Positions 9,001-16,588 of a DNA stretch of 64,000 bases are shown in pieces; positions within the stretch are counted from its first letter, which is position 1; each line of letters opens with the position of its first letter. Position numbers and translations under genes: made by a program. A model generated the notes under the pieces. It was not told the DNA's origin. It ran no database searches and saw only the letters and a list, made by a program, of their open reading frames with translations. Source of the stretch: Rhizobium rhizogenes NBRC 13257 (lineage in GTDB: Bacteria; Pseudomonadota; Alphaproteobacteria; Rhizobiales; Rhizobiaceae); assembly GCF_000696095.1 (NCBI RefSeq), contig NZ_BAYX01000003.1, positions 1 through 64,000 of the forward strand. The letters are read 5' to 3'.

Positions 9001-9576
9001 CGGACGATCCAGGTGTGGAATACCTGGCGCCAGACGCCGGTCTTTTCCAAGCAAAAGCCCTGGCTGCTTGATTTCTTCGACCAGATCCGCTTCTTCCCCG
9101 TCAGCCACGAGGAACTGACCGAAGCGCGTGCCGGCTTCCCGCATGGCGGCTATCCGATTCGCATCGAGGAGAGCGAATTCTCCTATGCGGCCTATGAGGC
9201 GGATCTTGCCGCCAACGCGGAAGCCATCGGTGCCTTCAAGACCCGCCAGCAATCGGCTTTCGAAGCCGAACGCCAGCGCTGGAAGGATCTCGGCCTCGAC
9301 AGTTTCGTCGTCGACGAGGGTACTGGCCCCGGGCTTGGAGGCGATATTCCCGAAGGCTGCTTCGGCGTCGAAAGCGCCGTGCCCGGCAACGTCTGGAAGA
9401 TCCTCATCGAGGAAGGCCAGACGGTCGCCGCCGGCGAGACGCTTGCCATCATCGAGTCCATGAAGATGGAAATCAATGTGACCGCCCATGCCGCCGGCCG
9501 CGTCCGCGATCTGCGCGCAGGCCCCGGCCGCAACGTCAAAGCCGGCGATGTCCTCGTCGTGCTGGAGGAAATCTGA
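6040..9576 (+). CDS. Guanidine carboxylase (urea carboxylase family, biotin-dependent)
   Basis: This 1178-residue multidomain enzyme carries out ATP- and biotin-dependent carboxylation. Biotin carboxylase spans residues 1 to about 450, with the ATP-grasp Gly-rich loop Ala-Gly-Gly-Gly-Gly-Ile-Gly near 160. The carboxyltransferase has a KipA-like half (about 450-755) and a KipI-like half (about 757-970), and a C-terminal biotinyl domain follows. The biotin site is Glu-Ser-Met-Lys-Met, with Lys near 1142; Ser replaces the more usual Ala. Pipelines usually call such proteins urea carboxylase. The riboswitch and the two DUF1989 genes indicate that guanidine is the physiological substrate. ATG 6040 lies 1 nt after the preceding stop. 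Confidence 0.9.
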   Translation: MFKKVLIANRGEIAVRIIKTLQRMGIASVAVYSDADRFSKAALIADEAVRLGPAPASESYLDVDAVIVACKATGAEAVHPGYGFLSENIGFAERLAKEGIAFIGPTPDNIAAFGLKHTARELARESGVPLLPGSGLLETSDDALMAATDIGYPLMLKSTAGGGGIGMQLCDDPESLKAVFDSVQRTARASFGDARVYLERFVAKARHVEVQIFGDGNGRVIALGERDCSLQRRNQKVIEETPAPGLSDAVRASLHAAAVALGTSAHYRSAGTVEFIYDPAREEFYFLEVNTRLQVEHPVTEAVFGIDLVEWMIRQAAGEDVLTGKENLVPKGAAIEARIYAEMPHAGFRPSAGLLTEVIFPKNARVDGWIETGTEVSPYYDPMLAKVIVKAEDRSAAIKALGKALEGSAISGIETNLDYLKAIAASDLLASGNVATTALKDFVFVPDVVEVITPGAQSSLQELPGRLGLWHVGVPPSGPMDERSFRHANRLAGNADETAALELTVSGPMLKFFSDVTVALAGANMPMTLDGVPAPHDTAILVKAGQTLAIGAIAGAGQRAYLAVAGGFAAPEVLGSRATFGLGQFGGHATGTLRAGHVLRLARAPQPAPKPTNEPAQLSRSWDVGVLYGPHGAPDFFLEEDIETLFATEYEVHFNSARTGVRLIGPAPKWARTDGGEAGLHPSNLHDNAYAVGAIDFTGDMPIILGPDGPSLGGFVCPAVIARDEQWKMGQFKPGDTIRFHAVKRTEDPIAGPVVKRIGVDAGAAIIGHSEAGPVPVVYRRQGDDNLLVEYGPMQLDIALRLRVHLLMQAVKEAKLPGLVDLTPGIRSLQIHYDGTSLTRMRLLGLLAEIEATLPPAQAVKVPSRIVHLPLSWNDPDAELAMRKYQELVRPNAPWCPSNIEFIRRINGLADEQAVRDVVFDASYLVLGLGDVYLGAPVATPMDPRHRLVTTKYNPARTWTPENAVGIGGAYMCIYGMEGPGGYQLFGRTIQVWNTWRQTPVFSKQKPWLLDFFDQIRFFPVSHEELTEARAGFPHGGYPIRIEESEFSYAAYEADLAANAEAIGAFKTRQQSAFEAERQRWKDLGLDSFVVDEGTGPGLGGDIPEGCFGVESAVPGNVWKILIEEGQTVAAGETLAIIESMKMEINVTAHAAGRVRDLRAGPGRNVKAGDVLVVLEEI

Positions 9577-11390
9577 TGCTCCCTGCCATTCTCGATCTCG
9601 CTTCGCTCCAATCCGCCTATGCATCCGGCTTGTCGCCTCTCGATCTCGTTGAGGAGGTGATCATCCGCCGCAAGGCTTCCGACGACCCCGCGATCTTCAT
9701 CACACCGACGCCGGACGACGAACTGCGCGCCGCTGCCAAGGCGCTGATAAGCCGAGCACCCGATCCGAACAGCCTGCCACTCTGGGGCATCCCCTTCGCG
9801 ATCAAGGACAATATCGATGTGGCCGGCCTACCGACCACGGCCGCCTGCCCGGCTTTTGCCTATCGCCCCGACAAGGATGCAACGGTGGTGGCACGCCTAA
9901 GGGCTGCCGGGGCGCTGGTGATCGGCAAGACCAATCTCGATCAGTTCGCCACCGGCCTCAACGGCACGCGCTCGCCGCATGGCGCGCCGCGCTCGGTCTT
10001 CGACAAGGATTATGTATCGGGCGGCTCCAGCTCCGGTTCGGCCGTTGCCACAGCCTCAGGCCTGGCAAGCTTCGCGCTTGGCACCGACACAGCCGGTTCC
10101 GGCCGCGTGCCGGCGGCCTTCAACAATCTCGTCGGCATCAAGCCGACGCCTGGGCTGGTGCCGAATGTCGGCGTCGTGCCCGCCTGCCGCAGTGTCGATG
10201 TCATCACCATTTTTGCAGCGACCGTCGGCGACGGCGTTGCGATCCGCAAAGTGATGGAGGGCTATGACGTCGCCGATCCCTTCTCGCGCAAGGCGGCTCC
10301 CGCCAGCCTGCCCGCCTCGGGCCTCCGGGTCGGCGTGCTCGACGGGGCCGAGCGAGAGTTCTTCGGCAACGAGCACGTCGAAGCCCTCTATGATGCCGCG
10401 ATCGAAAGGGCGCGCTCCCTCGGCGCCACCATCGTTCCCTTCGACTATGCGCCGTTCCGGCAGGCAGCCGAATTGCTCTACAACGGCCCCTGGGTCGCCG
10501 AACGGCTGGCGGCGGTGAAGGATTTTCTTACCAGCAATGCCGCTGATTTCGATCCGAACGTGCAAACCATCATCGAGGGTGCCAGAGCCTATGATGCGGT
10601 CGACGCCTTCGAAGGCCGATACAAGCTCGAAGCACTGCGTCAGAAGACCAGGGAAGAGTGGGAGAAGGCTGATATCCTGATGCTGCCGACCTCGCCGACC
10701 ACCTATACGGTCGAGGAGATGATCGCCGATCCGATCACGAAGAACGGCCATTTCGGCCGGTACACCAACTTCGTCAATCTGCTCGACTGCGCGGCAATCG
10801 CCATTCCGGCCGGCTTCGACGCGAACGGTCACCTGCCGGCCGGCGTGACGCTGATCGGTCCGGCCTTTACCGACGATGCTCTCGCTCCCTTCGCCGACGC
10901 CATGCACCGGAGCTTGAACACCGGGATGGGCAAGGACCGCATGGCCGTTATCCCCGAGGCGAGCCGCGTGCCTCAGGCCGATGACGGCTCGGTGCCGATC
11001 GTCGTCGTCGGAGCGCATCTGAGCGGCATGCCGCTCAACCATGAACTCACTTCTTCCGGCGGATACCAGTTGAAGACCTGCCGGACGGCGGGTGACTACC
11101 GCCTCTTCGCGCTGCCGGGAACTGTCCCGCCCAAGCCGGGGTTGCTGCGCGAGCCGGGCTTTTCCGGCGGGGGCGTGGAGGTCGAAGTCTGGGCATTATC
11201 ACCCGAGGCCTTCGGCCGCTTCGTCCAGAAAATCCCCGCGCCACTCGGCATTGGCAAGGTTTCGCTGGATGACGGCACGGCGGTGTCGGGTTTCCTCTGC
11301 GAGGCGCACGCCGCCGCGGATGCGCTTGAGATCACCGATTTCGGCGGCTGGCGGCACTACGTCCGAGCCAAAACCGAGACAACCTCTTGA
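9576..11390 (+). CDS. atzF: Allophanate hydrolase
   Basis: This 604-residue amidase-signature enzyme hydrolyses allophanate to ammonium and CO2, the last step of the operon. The Ser-cisSer-Lys triad is visible: Lys77 in Ala-Ile-Lys-Asp-Asn, the Ser cluster 151-153 in Gly-Gly-Ser-Ser-Ser-Gly-Ser, and nucleophile Ser175 in Asp-Thr-Ala-Gly-Ser-Gly. After the amidase domain (to about 440) comes the C-terminal domain typical of AtzF/DUR1 (about 475-600), which in this family removes the carboxyl group from the intermediate. Its ATG overlaps the carboxylase stop (TGATG). It is the last clear gene of the operon. Confidence 0.92.
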   Translation: MLPAILDLASLQSAYASGLSPLDLVEEVIIRRKASDDPAIFITPTPDDELRAAAKALISRAPDPNSLPLWGIPFAIKDNIDVAGLPTTAACPAFAYRPDKDATVVARLRAAGALVIGKTNLDQFATGLNGTRSPHGAPRSVFDKDYVSGGSSSGSAVATASGLASFALGTDTAGSGRVPAAFNNLVGIKPTPGLVPNVGVVPACRSVDVITIFAATVGDGVAIRKVMEGYDVADPFSRKAAPASLPASGLRVGVLDGAEREFFGNEHVEALYDAAIERARSLGATIVPFDYAPFRQAAELLYNGPWVAERLAAVKDFLTSNAADFDPNVQTIIEGARAYDAVDAFEGRYKLEALRQKTREEWEKADILMLPTSPTTYTVEEMIADPITKNGHFGRYTNFVNLLDCAAIAIPAGFDANGHLPAGVTLIGPAFTDDALAPFADAMHRSLNTGMGKDRMAVIPEASRVPQADDGSVPIVVVGAHLSGMPLNHELTSSGGYQLKTCRTAGDYRLFALPGTVPPKPGLLREPGFSGGGVEVEVWALSPEAFGRFVQKIPAPLGIGKVSLDDGTAVSGFLCEAHAAADALEITDFGGWRHYVRAKTETTS

Positions 11391-11405
11391 GAAAGGATCT
11401 GCAGG

Positions 11406-11525
11406 ATGAAGGCATTCCTGGTGAAGACATTGCGTGTCATCGTTGATGGGGTGATCGCCCGAACGCTCGTCATCGGGATGCCTCGTTCGCGGGATGGCAA
11501 TTCCTCGCCCTCATCTGACACATAG
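11406..11525 (+). CDS. Possible 39-aa small protein after atzF
   Basis: An ATG ORF starts 15 nt after the allophanate hydrolase stop, with a purine-rich stretch (GAAAGGATCTGCAGG) upstream. The N-terminal half is hydrophobic and basic, and the C-terminal half is Ser-rich. I recognise no family. It may be chance, but its spacing and RBS-like leader are operon-like. Confidence 0.25.
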   Translation: MKAFLVKTLRVIVDGVIARTLVIGMPRSRDGNSSPSSDT

Positions 11526-11543
11526 AACGATCTCGTCCGTCGC

Positions 11544-11577
11544 GGAGGCGCCGGTGGAAACTTCCGCCGGCGCCTCC
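11544..11577. terminator. Strong hairpin between convergent genes
   Basis: The arms GGAGGCGCCGGTGGAA and TTCCGCCGGCGCCTCC pair over 16 bp with a single G-U. The hairpin lies between the end of the guanidine operon and the convergent protease gene. On the plus strand it is followed by GCTTTCGCTTA, so it probably terminates the guanidine operon and perhaps also the opposing transcript. Confidence 0.75.
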
Positions 11578-11590
11578 GCTTTCGCTTAAT

Positions 11591-12550
11591 TCACGATCGG
11601 GCAACCGGCACTAGCCTTCGTGTCTCAAGCCGGCCTGCGACCGAAAAGACAAGTAGCTCGGTATCCTCACCGATCCTGTCGCCATTCATCAATCGGACGA
11701 TGTCATCGACGCCGCCGACCGGGGTGCCGTCGATCGCCAGAATATAGTCACCGTCTTTCAAGCCGGCACGCTCGGCCGGGCCGCCGGATTCGACTCGTCT
11801 GACCCGCACGGACGTCGCCTGCCTGGTGCCCGCCTCAAGGGCGATCCTGCGCGGCAGCTCGATTGTATCGCCGGCGATGCCAATGAAGGCCCGCCGGACA
11901 TGGCCGTAACGGAGGATCTCCGACACCACGACATTCGCCGTGTTGGAGGCGACCGCGAAGGCGATGCTCTGCGCGCCCTGGATGACGGCCGTGTTGACCC
12001 CGATGACCTCACCAGCGGAGGACACCAGCGGCCCGCCGGAATTGCCGGGATTGAGCGCGGCATCGGTCTGGATAACGTCATCCATCAGCCGGCCGCTCGC
12101 CGAACGCATCGAGCGGCCGAGCGCCGACACGATGCCTGCGGTTACCGTCCATTCGAAACCGAACGGATTGCCGATGGCAATCGCAATATGCCCCCGGCGC
12201 AGACGCTTGGAATCGCCCAGCCGTGCCCAGGCACTGACGCCGGAATTCGCACGAATGAGCGCGATGTCGGTGTCGACGTCGCGTCCAAGAACGCGTCCTT
12301 CCGTAACCGAACCGTCCGGCGTGGTGATGCGGACGAGCTTCGCATCGTCGACCACATGATTGTTGGTGACGATCAGCCCATCCGGTGAGATGTCAAAGCC
12401 GGAGCCATGCCCTCCCTTGCCGCCCACACGCTGGATGCGGCTGACCGCCGGACCGACCATGTCGACCGCGCTTGCTATGGATTGGGAATATGCGTCTATC
12501 AGCGCGCCGTCATCGGCGGCCGTAATATTTTTATCTATGAGACCCATCAT
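11591..12550 (-). CDS. HtrA/DegP-like trypsin-type serine protease with PDZ domain
   Basis: This 319-residue protein has the HtrA triad: His in Asn-Asn-His-Val-Val (near residue 63), Asp in Asp-Thr-Asp-Ile-Ala-Leu (near 93) and Ser in Gly-Asn-Ser-Gly-Gly-Pro-Leu (near 170). One PDZ domain follows (about 215-310). There is no signal peptide or N-terminal membrane segment, unlike the periplasmic DegP proteins, so it may be cytoplasmic or exported by another route. The frame is open to 12562, but the RBS GGAGG at 12556-12560 places the start at the ATGATG pair (12550 or 12547). It converges on the guanidine operon. Confidence 0.88.
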   Translation of the reverse strand: MMGLIDKNITAADDGALIDAYSQSIASAVDMVGPAVSRIQRVGGKGGHGSGFDISPDGLIVTNNHVVDDAKLVRITTPDGSVTEGRVLGRDVDTDIALIRANSGVSAWARLGDSKRLRRGHIAIAIGNPFGFEWTVTAGIVSALGRSMRSASGRLMDDVIQTDAALNPGNSGGPLVSSAGEVIGVNTAVIQGAQSIAFAVASNTANVVVSEILRYGHVRRAFIGIAGDTIELPRRIALEAGTRQATSVRVRRVESGGPAERAGLKDGDYILAIDGTPVGGVDDIVRLMNGDRIGEDTELLVFSVAGRLETRRLVPVARS

Positions 12551-12820
12551 CTGATCCTCCAACAGCGGCGCCCGTCGTCGCTACCGCCGGCGAACCGATC
12601 ACGCGGATGCGCGCGTTCGCCATGGCGCTGTTGTATGAGAATTAAATGGAGGGGCGCAGGTCTGCATTCAAGCCGGGAGGCTTGAGGTCGGTCGTGACCT
12701 CCTGACTGGAATGCGCGGAAACCAATCCATCTCGCTAGTTCAAGTGCCCATTGATGGAATTGTCGCTAACTGCTTTCCAGCGTCTTGCCCACACACTCGG
12801 AGATATGCGAACTATTGAAG

Positions 12821-13189
12821 ATGAGTTGTCCGGAATGTGGCCAAGAACTGACCATCTGGGTCCAAGGCATGAGCCTTAATGTTACCTGCAACAATTGCGG
12901 ATGGACCGTTGCGACGACCAATAGAGATCATGCCGCGTTTGACGAGACAACCTATACGGTGCGGCTGGATCGAGCCGATCGACTGCGCTCAAAGACGATC
13001 CTGGATGTTTCGACGGTTCTTGGAATTGGCGTCATTCAGGCTCGCCTGGTCGTCGATCAAGATTTGCCGGTAGCCCAGGCTGTGACGGCAACATCTGCGA
13101 TGCTATTACGCGACGCGTTCGTTAAGCGTGGTCTCCAAGTCGTCGTTGAACCGCCGCTTCCCTGGAACCCGGACGGCACACGCGCATAG
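12821..13189 (+). CDS. Zinc-ribbon protein with L7/L12-like C-terminus (hypothetical)
   Basis: This 122-residue protein has an N-terminal zinc ribbon (Cys-Pro-Glu-Cys near residue 3 and Cys-Asn-Asn-Cys-Gly-Trp near residue 24). After an acidic linker, the last 60 residues have the alpha-beta pattern of the ribosomal L7/L12 C-terminal domain: a Gly-x-Gly turn, an Ala-x-x-Leu-Val helix, and a Lys-Arg-Gly-Leu-x-Val-x-Val end strand. The resemblance is my own reading and not a firm family call. A TTG at 12785 in the same frame is an alternative start. It converges on the RES gene with only 8 bp between them, so they are not an operon. Confidence 0.6.
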   Translation: MSCPECGQELTIWVQGMSLNVTCNNCGWTVATTNRDHAAFDETTYTVRLDRADRLRSKTILDVSTVLGIGVIQARLVVDQDLPVAQAVTATSAMLLRDAFVKRGLQVVVEPPLPWNPDGTRA

Positions 13190-13197
13190 CGCCGCAG

Positions 13198-13767
13198 CTA
13201 CAGCCCCCACTTCGGACCGTTTTCAGACAGCTTGATTTCGACAGGCTCACCGCAAACCTCGACCGAGGGGCCACCGAGCGCGTTCCAGCGAAACAGGTTG
13301 AGATGCCAACCGCCGGGTATCAATCGTGACCGGTCGATTATCCCGTCAGCGCCGGCTGCTCTGGCTATATCAGCATTGCGCCATGACGCCGGCTCCTGAC
13401 CGTCCGCTAAAGCGGACCGCCAGGACAGATTGGATAGTCCCCGATCAATGCCGAGCTGTTCACAAGCCTGCCGGTCATGCTGATCGACCACGATCGCATC
13501 ACTGACAAGAAGCGGTACGACAACGCGCGGACGCTGGTCTTCGCGCATGTAGCCGGAGATGGCGATGATTGACCATTCGAGTGAAGCACTCGTATAAAGT
13601 GTCGCCTGACCGAGGCGGTGATAGCGTCCCGCGCTGGATGCCTCGGGAGGATCGAGCACATGATCAAGGCGTTCGGTCAGCACCGAACGAAAGAAGCGAC
13701 CACTGATCTTGCGAAAGAGGCCCGCGGACTCATTCTTTGTAACATGTGCTTCCATGCAGACCCACAT
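13198..13767 (-). CDS. RES-domain protein (possible NAD+ phosphorylase toxin)
   Basis: This 189-residue protein has the RES core: Gly-Arg-Tyr-His-Arg (near residue 47), Leu-Tyr-Thr-Ser (near 57) with a following acidic residue, and a C-terminal Ser-Arg-Leu-Ile-Pro-Gly-Gly segment with Asn-Leu-Phe. Characterised RES toxins degrade NAD+ and are paired with an Xre/COG5642-type antitoxin encoded directly upstream. No such antitoxin is adjacent: the upstream gene on this strand is an L,D-transpeptidase-like protein. It may be an orphan, a degenerate toxin, or a housekeeping variant. The start at ATG 13767 lacks a strong RBS; ATG 13755 is an alternative. Confidence 0.72.
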   Translation of the reverse strand: MWVCMEAHVTKNESAGLFRKISGRFFRSVLTERLDHVLDPPEASSAGRYHRLGQATLYTSASLEWSIIAISGYMREDQRPRVVVPLLVSDAIVVDQHDRQACEQLGIDRGLSNLSWRSALADGQEPASWRNADIARAAGADGIIDRSRLIPGGWHLNLFRWNALGGPSVEVCGEPVEIKLSENGPKWGL

Positions 13768-13795
13768 AGCGGGAGACCCCGCTGGGAAACAAACC

Positions 13796-14800
13796 TTATG
13801 GCGCGTTGCAAATCGGTATTGGCCGCGGTGGCGGCGCCGGATGATCTATTTTGTATTGGGCAATGATTGGCTCCAGGGTTTCTTTCGACCAGAACTTCGG
13901 AGCGCCGATTTCCTTCAAGCAGGAATCGTTCCAATACAAGCCGGCCTTCGATGGCGAGCGGCCGCTCGCCACAGCTTTGGCGACGGCGTTTATATCGGCT
14001 GACTCAGGATAGATGTAGAGCGTCGTCGGATTGCCTTTCACCATGGAGAGGATCTGGCTGGCGTCCGATGCCGTCCAGCTGGTGCAGCCGTCGCTGCGGC
14101 CACCCGCATATTCCACCAGCTTTCCAAGCGGAACATATCCATCGCGATTTGCGTAGGGGCTTTCAGGATTTTTCTTCAGGCAGACGCCTGCCACGACAGC
14201 GGCTGCGTGCCCGCCGATGGCGCGCTGTCGTGCATTTGCCGTTTCGCCCTCGCCGTCAAATTGGATGAACGAGCGAAGCAAGGCCGCATCTTTCGTTCCC
14301 GAGACGCGGTAGTAACCCTTGAACGTCGTCTTCGTCTCGTCCGTCATATAGGCACCGCCGGCGGTCAGGTTCGAATCCATGGCATTGCCGAAGTTCCGGG
14401 CGCACTCTCTGCCATTGCCGAAATCAACAACGCCCTTCAAATCGCGACCGCTGCCGTGCCCGGACGAAATCACACGAAACGTCTGGGTGGCTTCGCAGAC
14501 AGTGTAAAAGCGGCCGCCCGATTTGCCGTCGCCCAGATCGTTCGGGCGTGTGGCGTCCATTGCGAAGTAGCAAGGATTACTGACTTTACCTTCGCTTACT
14601 TTGCGCATGTAAAGCGCGCGCGCCCGCTGCAGGACCGGCGAGGCGATCTGGCCGTCACCTTCGCCGACATGAGGCGTAAGCCACGGCGGAATGTCCGCTT
14701 GTCGACCAGCCGCAAATAACTGCGGCGATGCTGAGAGGACGACGGCGACGGTGCAAAGGCTGAGAGTATTGACGATACTCAAGAGAGCATATCTCGACCG
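13796..14800 (-). CDS. Secreted L,D-transpeptidase-like protein (YkuD_2 type)
   Basis: This 334-residue exported protein would remodel peptidoglycan in the periplasm. From GTG 14800 it has a Sec signal peptide (basic start, hydrophobic core near residues 8-28, Ala-x-Ala-like end), with AGGAG 10 nt upstream. The family features are Ser-Ser-Gly-His-Gly-Ser-Gly near residue 110, a conserved His in Gly-Gly-His-Ala near 198, and the catalytic motif Ser-Asp-Gly-Cys near 235. In YkuD enzymes the Cys of Ser-x-Gly-Cys is the nucleophile. The frame continues upstream to 14911 without a plausible signal sequence. It ends with a Pro-rich tail. Confidence 0.75.
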   Translation of the reverse strand, partial: RSRYALLSIVNTLSLCTVAVVLSASPQLFAAGRQADIPPWLTPHVGEGDGQIASPVLQRARALYMRKVSEGKVSNPCYFAMDATRPNDLGDGKSGGRFYTVCEATQTFRVISSGHGSGRDLKGVVDFGNGRECARNFGNAMDSNLTAGGAYMTDETKTTFKGYYRVSGTKDAALLRSFIQFDGEGETANARQRAIGGHAAAVVAGVCLKKNPESPYANRDGYVPLGKLVEYAGGRSDGCTSWTASDASQILSMVKGNPTTLYIYPESADINAVAKAVASGRSPSKAGLYWNDSCLKEIGAPKFWSKETLEPIIAQYKIDHPAPPPRPIPICNAP

Positions 14801-15113
14801 CACGGAATCAGATCTCCTGTTGAAACGTTTTGCACTTCTACATCCAGCCTCGGCCCGAAGCCAATGGCGGCAATGATTCTGTGCTGACATCCCAAGCCCT
14901 CTTCGAACCACTCTGGCGGCAGATGGTCGCCAGCGCGCCAGAAGACTCGATTAACTTCAGACAATAATGCACGTATGAGGAGATGCTAGGAATCATAGGG
15001 GAATCGGGACCGGCAGGCGTCGAATCTCAGAATATCTGTTTTCGCCCGTCGTTGAGATCTCACCTGAGACCATGCGCGAGCGCGAAACATACTAAGAGAA
15101 AAAAAGGGGCAGA

Positions 15114-15806
15114 ATGAGAAAGCTTATGATTTTGGCCGCCATCACGATGGCGGCTCTTTCCGTGTCGGCAAACGCCGCACCGGTCGCAAGCAAGGGCGGG
15201 TATGAATATGATAAAAATCGACTGAGCGATCCCGCGGCTCTCAACTGGAACATCGAGCAATGCAGCCACGGTGCCATCACGCCGGAAGCGACAGAGCAAT
15301 TTGCGAAGCTCATGAACGTTCCCGCGGCCAATGTCCGTCGCGAGTTTTGCCGCCGAATCCTCACCGCTTACGCCAAGGGTGCCATCCCCTACGACGACTA
15401 CGTTCAGTTTGCCGCAAGTCGTGTTATGGCTCCAAGCATTGCGAGGGCTTTGAGAATTGCAGGTTCTGGCCCACGGAAGCCACAGGGCGATGGACAAAGT
15501 GATATCGTTCTTCCGCTTTTGGCGAAAATGGACTCGGGCGAGACGTTCAAAGGCTCGACAATAGCATCGCGCGGCAACGGCCGATTCTCGGTCAAGTCGT
15601 CGCGGCGGTCGGTAAAATGCTCCGGTACCTACGACCTGAAGGACCGGCGCCCGACAGTTACTCTTCTCGTCAAATGCTCGGACGGTCGTACTGGGCAGGC
15701 CGTGGTCACGAGAGCGCCGGACCTCATGTCGGCGTGGGGGAAGGTGAAGCTATCCGATGGGAGCAACGGTCAGCTGACTGTTGGCACCGTGCGGAAACAA
15801 CAGTGA
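15114..15806 (+). CDS. Secreted protein of unknown function
   Basis: This 230-residue protein has a clear Sec signal peptide (residues 1-21, ending Ala-Asn-Ala). The RBS AGGGG lies about 7 nt before ATG 15114. The N-terminal half has two Cys residues near 50 and 78. The C-terminal half (about 140-225) is rich in Lys, Ser and Gly with two further Cys residues, and looks like a small beta-sheet domain. I do not recognise the family. It stands alone between the divergent transpeptidase-like gene and the DoxX gene. Confidence 0.7.
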   Translation: MRKLMILAAITMAALSVSANAAPVASKGGYEYDKNRLSDPAALNWNIEQCSHGAITPEATEQFAKLMNVPAANVRREFCRRILTAYAKGAIPYDDYVQFAASRVMAPSIARALRIAGSGPRKPQGDGQSDIVLPLLAKMDSGETFKGSTIASRGNGRFSVKSSRRSVKCSGTYDLKDRRPTVTLLVKCSDGRTGQAVVTRAPDLMSAWGKVKLSDGSNGQLTVGTVRKQQ

Positions 15807-16186
15807 CAGGCAGACAGAGCCAAGCCCGCGGCCTCATGTCGGACGATTAGAATGAGATTCCGGCACTGAACAAGCCGCGGGCTGTCGTCCCGAGTTCCGA
15901 GCGAGGCTATCTGGACGATGCGCGAGTAGCCATGCTTCTTCTTTGACTGAGCGCATGGCGTTCATCTTTGCCACACACCCTCATGTGGATTGGGGGCAAC
16001 GCAATGCTTTCTGCAATTCGGCCCCTGCCGAGAGGACGTAAGGCTTTAACCTTAGGAAGAGCGCTTCCGACTACTTGCTCAGGCTGCAGGGGATCAGCAC
16101 CGGCAAATAATTTCCATCCCCATTGTCGGAATCACCTTCTGTTGGCCGTCCTTGGAGCATCAACCGCGTCAACCTGGAGGAATATC
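15807..16186. other. Intergenic region, no gene seen
   Basis: About 380 bp between the secreted protein and the DoxX gene. The reading frame of the DoxX gene is open through most of it, but there is no RBS-supported upstream start and the translation looks random. I see no clear promoter or repeat. Confidence 0.5.
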
Positions 16187-16588
16187 GTGGAAAACGCTCA
16201 ATCAATTTGGCAGACCGCTGCCATTCTCATCGCTCGCCTGATCTTCACCGTCGTCTTCGTGATGGCCGTCTCGTTCAAGTTCATGGATATGGGCGCGACT
16301 GCCGGCTACATCGCAGCCGCCGCCTTCCCGTTCCCATTGTTCTTGGCTTGGTGCGCCGCGATCCTTGAGGTGCTGCTTGCCATCGCTTTCTTGACCGGTG
16401 CGTTGTTTACCCCGGCCGCGCTCGCTGCTGCCGTTTATGTCATCTTCCTCGGATTCTCATTCCATGGTCCTGCACGTTGGGCCGGCAACCAAGCTGAATT
16501 CGGCTTCTTCGTGGATCACTTTGTTTTCGTAGCGGGTTTGCTCTTCGCTGCTGTACATGGCCCGGGCCGGGTACTTGCCGTCAAGTAG
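16187..16588 (+). CDS. DoxX-family membrane protein
   Basis: This 133-residue protein has four hydrophobic segments (about residues 10-30, 45-75, 78-98 and 108-125) and the overall pattern of small DoxX/DoxD-like membrane proteins, including a Lys-Phe pair after the first helix. The start is GTG 16187, six bases after a GGAGG RBS. The longer open frame upstream is not supported. Such proteins are linked to redox or sulfur metabolism in some organisms, but nothing here identifies the substrate. It stands alone and is followed by a long non-coding stretch. Confidence 0.75.
   Translation: MENAQSIWQTAAILIARLIFTVVFVMAVSFKFMDMGATAGYIAAAAFPFPLFLAWCAAILEVLLAIAFLTGALFTPAALAAAVYVIFLGFSFHGPARWAGNQAEFGFFVDHFVFVAGLLFAAVHGPGRVLAVK

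Noticed and set aside
5971..9624. 1217-residue minus-strand open frame opposite the guanidine carboxylase
   Set aside because: It is an antisense shadow caused by high GC content and codon bias. The plus-strand product has complete enzyme domains.
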